Source of the DNA: Jatrophihabitans endophyticus
GTDB taxonomy: Bacteria; Actinomycetota; Actinomycetes; Mycobacteriales; Jatrophihabitantaceae
Direction: 5' to 3'
DNA length: 64,000 nt
NCBI RefSeq assembly: GCF_900129455.1
Contig: NZ_FQVU01000007.1
Span: forward strand, 62,001-126,000
Made by a program: the position numbers and the translations under genes. Under the pieces are notes generated by a model, which did not search any database, had not been told where the DNA came from, and saw only the letters and a program-made list of their open reading frames with translations. This document shows positions 62,113-64,000 of the stretch, piece by piece. The number at the start of each line of letters is the position of its first letter. Position 1 is the stretch's first letter.

Positions 62113-62763
62113 ATGAGCGACGCAGGTGGGCGAACCCGGGTACGAATGACCGGCCGCGAGCGGCGCGAGCAGCTCGTGGCCGTCGGCCGCTCGCTGTTCG
62201 CCGAGAAGGGTTTCGACGCGACCTCGATCGAGGAGATCGCCGCTCGGGCGGGCGTCAGCAAGCCCGTCGTCTACGAGCACTTCGGCGGCAAGGAGGGGCT
62301 GTACGCCGTCGTGGTCGACCGCGAGATGGGCGATCTCCTGGACCGGCTGACCCGCGCGCTGTCCGGCGGGGCGCCGCACCAGCTCGTCGAGCAGGCGGCG
62401 CTCGCGCTGCTCACCTACATCGAGGAGGAGACCGACGGCTTCCGCATCCTGTCGCGCGACTCCCCGGTCGCCGGCGCACGGGGCACCTTCTCCTCCCTGC
62501 TCAACGACATCGCCAACCAGGTCGAGCACATCCTCGGTCGCGAGTTCGCCCGGCGTGGCATCGCCACCAAGCACGCGCCGATGTACGCCCAGATGCTCGT
62601 CGGGATGGTGGCGCTGACCGGTCAGTGGTGGCTGGAGGAGCGCAAGCCGAAGCGCGAGGAGGTCGCGGCACACCTGGTCAACCTGGGCTGGAACGGGCTC
62701 GCCCACCTCGAGGCGAAACCCCGTCCGCTGCGCCGCACCGACCCCCGCCCGGACGCCGAGTAG
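62113..62763 (+). CDS. TetR/AcrR-family transcriptional regulator
   Basis: A 216-residue regulator. The N-terminal HTH is ATSIEEIAARAGVSKPVVYE with HFGGKEGLY (about 37-65). The ligand domain that follows is typical of the actinobacterial TetR gene found next to glmU (Rv1019 position). ATG 62113 leaves 17 bases to kynA; ATG 62146 is an alternative start. An imperfect GGAC-N6-GTCC (62097-62110) lies in the gap. It may regulate itself, kynA-kynU, or the nearby desaturase; none is shown by sequence. Confidence 0.85.
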   Translation: MSDAGGRTRVRMTGRERREQLVAVGRSLFAEKGFDATSIEEIAARAGVSKPVVYEHFGGKEGLYAVVVDREMGDLLDRLTRALSGGAPHQLVEQAALALLTYIEEETDGFRILSRDSPVAGARGTFSSLLNDIANQVEHILGREFARRGIATKHAPMYAQMLVGMVALTGQWWLEERKPKREEVAAHLVNLGWNGLAHLEAKPRPLRRTDPRPDAE

Positions 62764-62775
62764 GCCGGCGAGCCG

Positions 62776-64000
62776 TCAGCCCAGCTCGTCGGCGAGCTCG
62801 AGCCAGGCCTGCTCGGCCGCCTCGCGCTCGGCGGTGACCTCGCGCAGCTCGGCGTCGAGCTCGGCCACCCGGGCGTAGTCGGTGGCGTGGGCGGCGAGCT
62901 GCTCGTGCAGCGTCGCCTCGCGTCGGCCCAGCGTCTCGACCCGCCGCTCCAGCCGGGTCAGCTCCTTGCGCGCGGCGCGGGTGTCGCCGCGCCGCTCGCG
63001 CCGCTCGTCGGCGGCGGTCGCGACGGCGGCGTCGGCCTGCGCCGAGCGGCGGGCGAGGTACTCCTCGACGCCCCCGGGCAGGGCGGCGAGCGAGCCGTCG
63101 CCGAGCAGCGCGACGACGGTGTCGCAGACCCGTTCCAGCAGATAGCGGTCGTGGCTGACGACGACGAGCGTCCCCGGCCACGCGTCGAGCAGGTCCTCGA
63201 GTGCGGCGAGGGTGTCGGTGTCGAGGTCGTTTGTCGGCTCGTCGAGCAGCAGCAGGTTGGGCTGGACGAGCAGCAGCCGCAGCAGCTGCAGCCGTCGCCG
63301 CTCGCCGCCGGACAGGTCGCCGACGGGCGTCCACTGCCGCTCGTTGGGGAAGCCGAAGCGCTCGGCGAGCTGGCCGGCCGACTGCTCGACGCCGCCGAGC
63401 TCGGCGGTCGTGCGGACCTCGCTGACCGCCTCGAGCACGCGCAGGGTCTCGGGCAGCTCGCGCAGCTCCTGGGTGAGGTGCCCTACGTGGACGGTCTGCC
63501 CGATGGTCACCGTCCCGCTGTCGGGGGCGAGCTCGCCGGCCAGCAGCCGCAGCAGGTGGGTCTTTCCCGAGCCGTTGACGCCGACGACGCCGATCCGGTC
63601 GCCGGGGCCGACGTGCCAGGTGACGTCGTCGAGCAGGGTGCGGCTGCCGCCGACGGTGACGGTGACGTCCTCGAGGTCGACGACGGTCCGACCGAGGCGG
63701 CGCTGGGCGAGCGCCCGCAGCTCGACCCCGCTGCGGGGCTCGGGGACGTCGGTGATCAGCGCCTCGGCGGCGGCGATGCGGAACTTCGGCTTGGACGTGC
63801 GCGCCGGCGCGCCACGGCGCAGCCAGGCGAGCTCCTTGCGCAGCAGGTTCTGCCGCCGCGCCTCGCTCGCGTCGGCCTGCCGGGCCCGCTCGGCCCGCGC
63901 CAGGACGTAGGCGGCGTAGCCGCCGTCGAACTGGCGGACGGTCGCATCCCCGATCTCCCACGTCCGCTCGACGACGGCGTCGAGGAACCAGCGATCGTGG
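62776..64000 (-). CDS. ABC-F family ATPase, C-terminal two-thirds (partial)
   Basis: The frame runs off the window end, so the first ATP-binding domain is missing apart from its final SHDRWFLD-like end (HDRWFLD at 63999-63979) and the linker. The second domain is complete: Walker A GVNGSGKTHLLRLL, signature LSGGERRRLQLL, Walker B LLLLDEPTNDLD and SHDRYLLERV. A charged coiled-coil C-terminus follows (about the last 100 residues), as in Uup-like members. ABC-F proteins act on ribosomes, as translation factors or in antibiotic protection. The coiled-coil tail favours the Uup-like group. It converges with tetR, 12 bases apart. Confidence 0.92.
   Translation of the reverse strand, partial: HDRWFLDAVVERTWEIGDATVRQFDGGYAAYVLARAERARQADASEARRQNLLRKELAWLRRGAPARTSKPKFRIAAAEALITDVPEPRSGVELRALAQRRLGRTVVDLEDVTVTVGGSRTLLDDVTWHVGPGDRIGVVGVNGSGKTHLLRLLAGELAPDSGTVTIGQTVHVGHLTQELRELPETLRVLEAVSEVRTTAELGGVEQSAGQLAERFGFPNERQWTPVGDLSGGERRRLQLLRLLLVQPNLLLLDEPTNDLDTDTLAALEDLLDAWPGTLVVVSHDRYLLERVCDTVVALLGDGSLAALPGGVEEYLARRSAQADAAVATAADERRERRGDTRAARKELTRLERRVETLGRREATLHEQLAAHATDYARVAELDAELREVTAEREAAEQAWLELADELG

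Overview
The window is GC-rich chromosomal DNA from an actinomycete. Codon use, frequent GTG starts, GTGA/ATGA-overlapping genes, SepX/GlpR, resuscitation-promoting factor, GT39 protein mannosyltransferase and GT87 glycosyltransferase all point that way. From about 24.5 to 63 kb the gene order follows, with insertions and strand changes, the Mycobacterium tuberculosis stretch moaB2-mscL-(SAF)-fmdB-5FCL-galU-moeA-rimJ-sepX-pmt-rsmI-metG-tatD-rpfB-ksgA-prs-glmU-tetR. It is not a mycobacterium in detail: there is no ispE after ksgA, UGPase is of eukaryotic type and several blocks are extra. A Frankiales/Jatrophihabitans-like organism is my best guess, not a firm assignment.

Layout. 1-2.8 kb: end of the conserved Nit1 (nitrogen-starvation-associated) cluster: FAD oxidoreductase, a C-N hydrolase homologue lacking the catalytic Cys, and a GT4 glycosyltransferase. 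2.8-5 kb: DUF485 plus acetate-type SSS symporter behind a perfect CRP-type palindrome. 5-7.4 kb: DoxX, a small acidic protein and an EAL-DICT protein. 7.3-13 kb (minus strand): HelR/HelD-type RNA-polymerase-recycling ATPase, then GT87, arginine deiminase and SDR, then tRNA-Arg(CCT). 13-15.7 kb: secreted IPT/TIG protein and an orphan LuxR-type regulator.

15.7-20.6 kb is an unusual accessory block. Two short peptides with Nif11-like leader sequences face away from each other. One of them starts a tight operon (4-, 4- and 1-base overlaps) with a lipoprotein carrying a gluzincin-like zinc protease motif and two membrane proteins. No recognisable RiPP-modifying enzyme is present. 20.7-22.8 kb: a SipW-type signal peptidase divergent from two exported proteins that share a Cys-containing motif. 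22.8-24.4 kb: anchored CocE/NonD hydrolase.

24.5-47.2 kb: mostly core functions: molybdenum cofactor genes moaC-mog-moaE and moeA, mscL, fmdB, 5-FCL, UGPase, rimJ, sepX, tRNA-Ala(CGC), CsbD proteins, PAP2, acyl-CoA ligase, a DoxX protein with a histone-like repeat tail, pmt, rsmI, sedolisin, metG, tatD and two tandem Rpf/G5 cell-wall hydrolases. A tandem 20-bp repeat ending in a 34-bp perfect palindrome separates pmt from rsmI.

47.2-53.1 kb (minus strand) is the most striking region: a translationally coupled six-gene operon that looks like a mycosporine-like amino acid (UV-sunscreen) pathway. It reads HAD pseudo-phosphatase, DHQS-like cyclase (mysA), O-methyltransferase (mysB), TauD-type Fe/2OG dioxygenase, ATP-grasp (mysC) and D-Ala-D-Ala-ligase-like (mysD). 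It sits where rpfB and ksgA are normally adjacent and is divergent from a DeoR regulator across an intergenic region with two phased CGGGCA repeat pairs. 54-64 kb: M20 amidohydrolase, ksgA, prs, glmU, tRNA-Gln(TTG), a fatty-acid desaturase with a strong palindromic operator, kynU-kynA, a TetR regulator, and the C-terminal two-thirds of an ABC-F ATPase running off the end.

All calls come from reading motifs and context by eye; no database search was possible.
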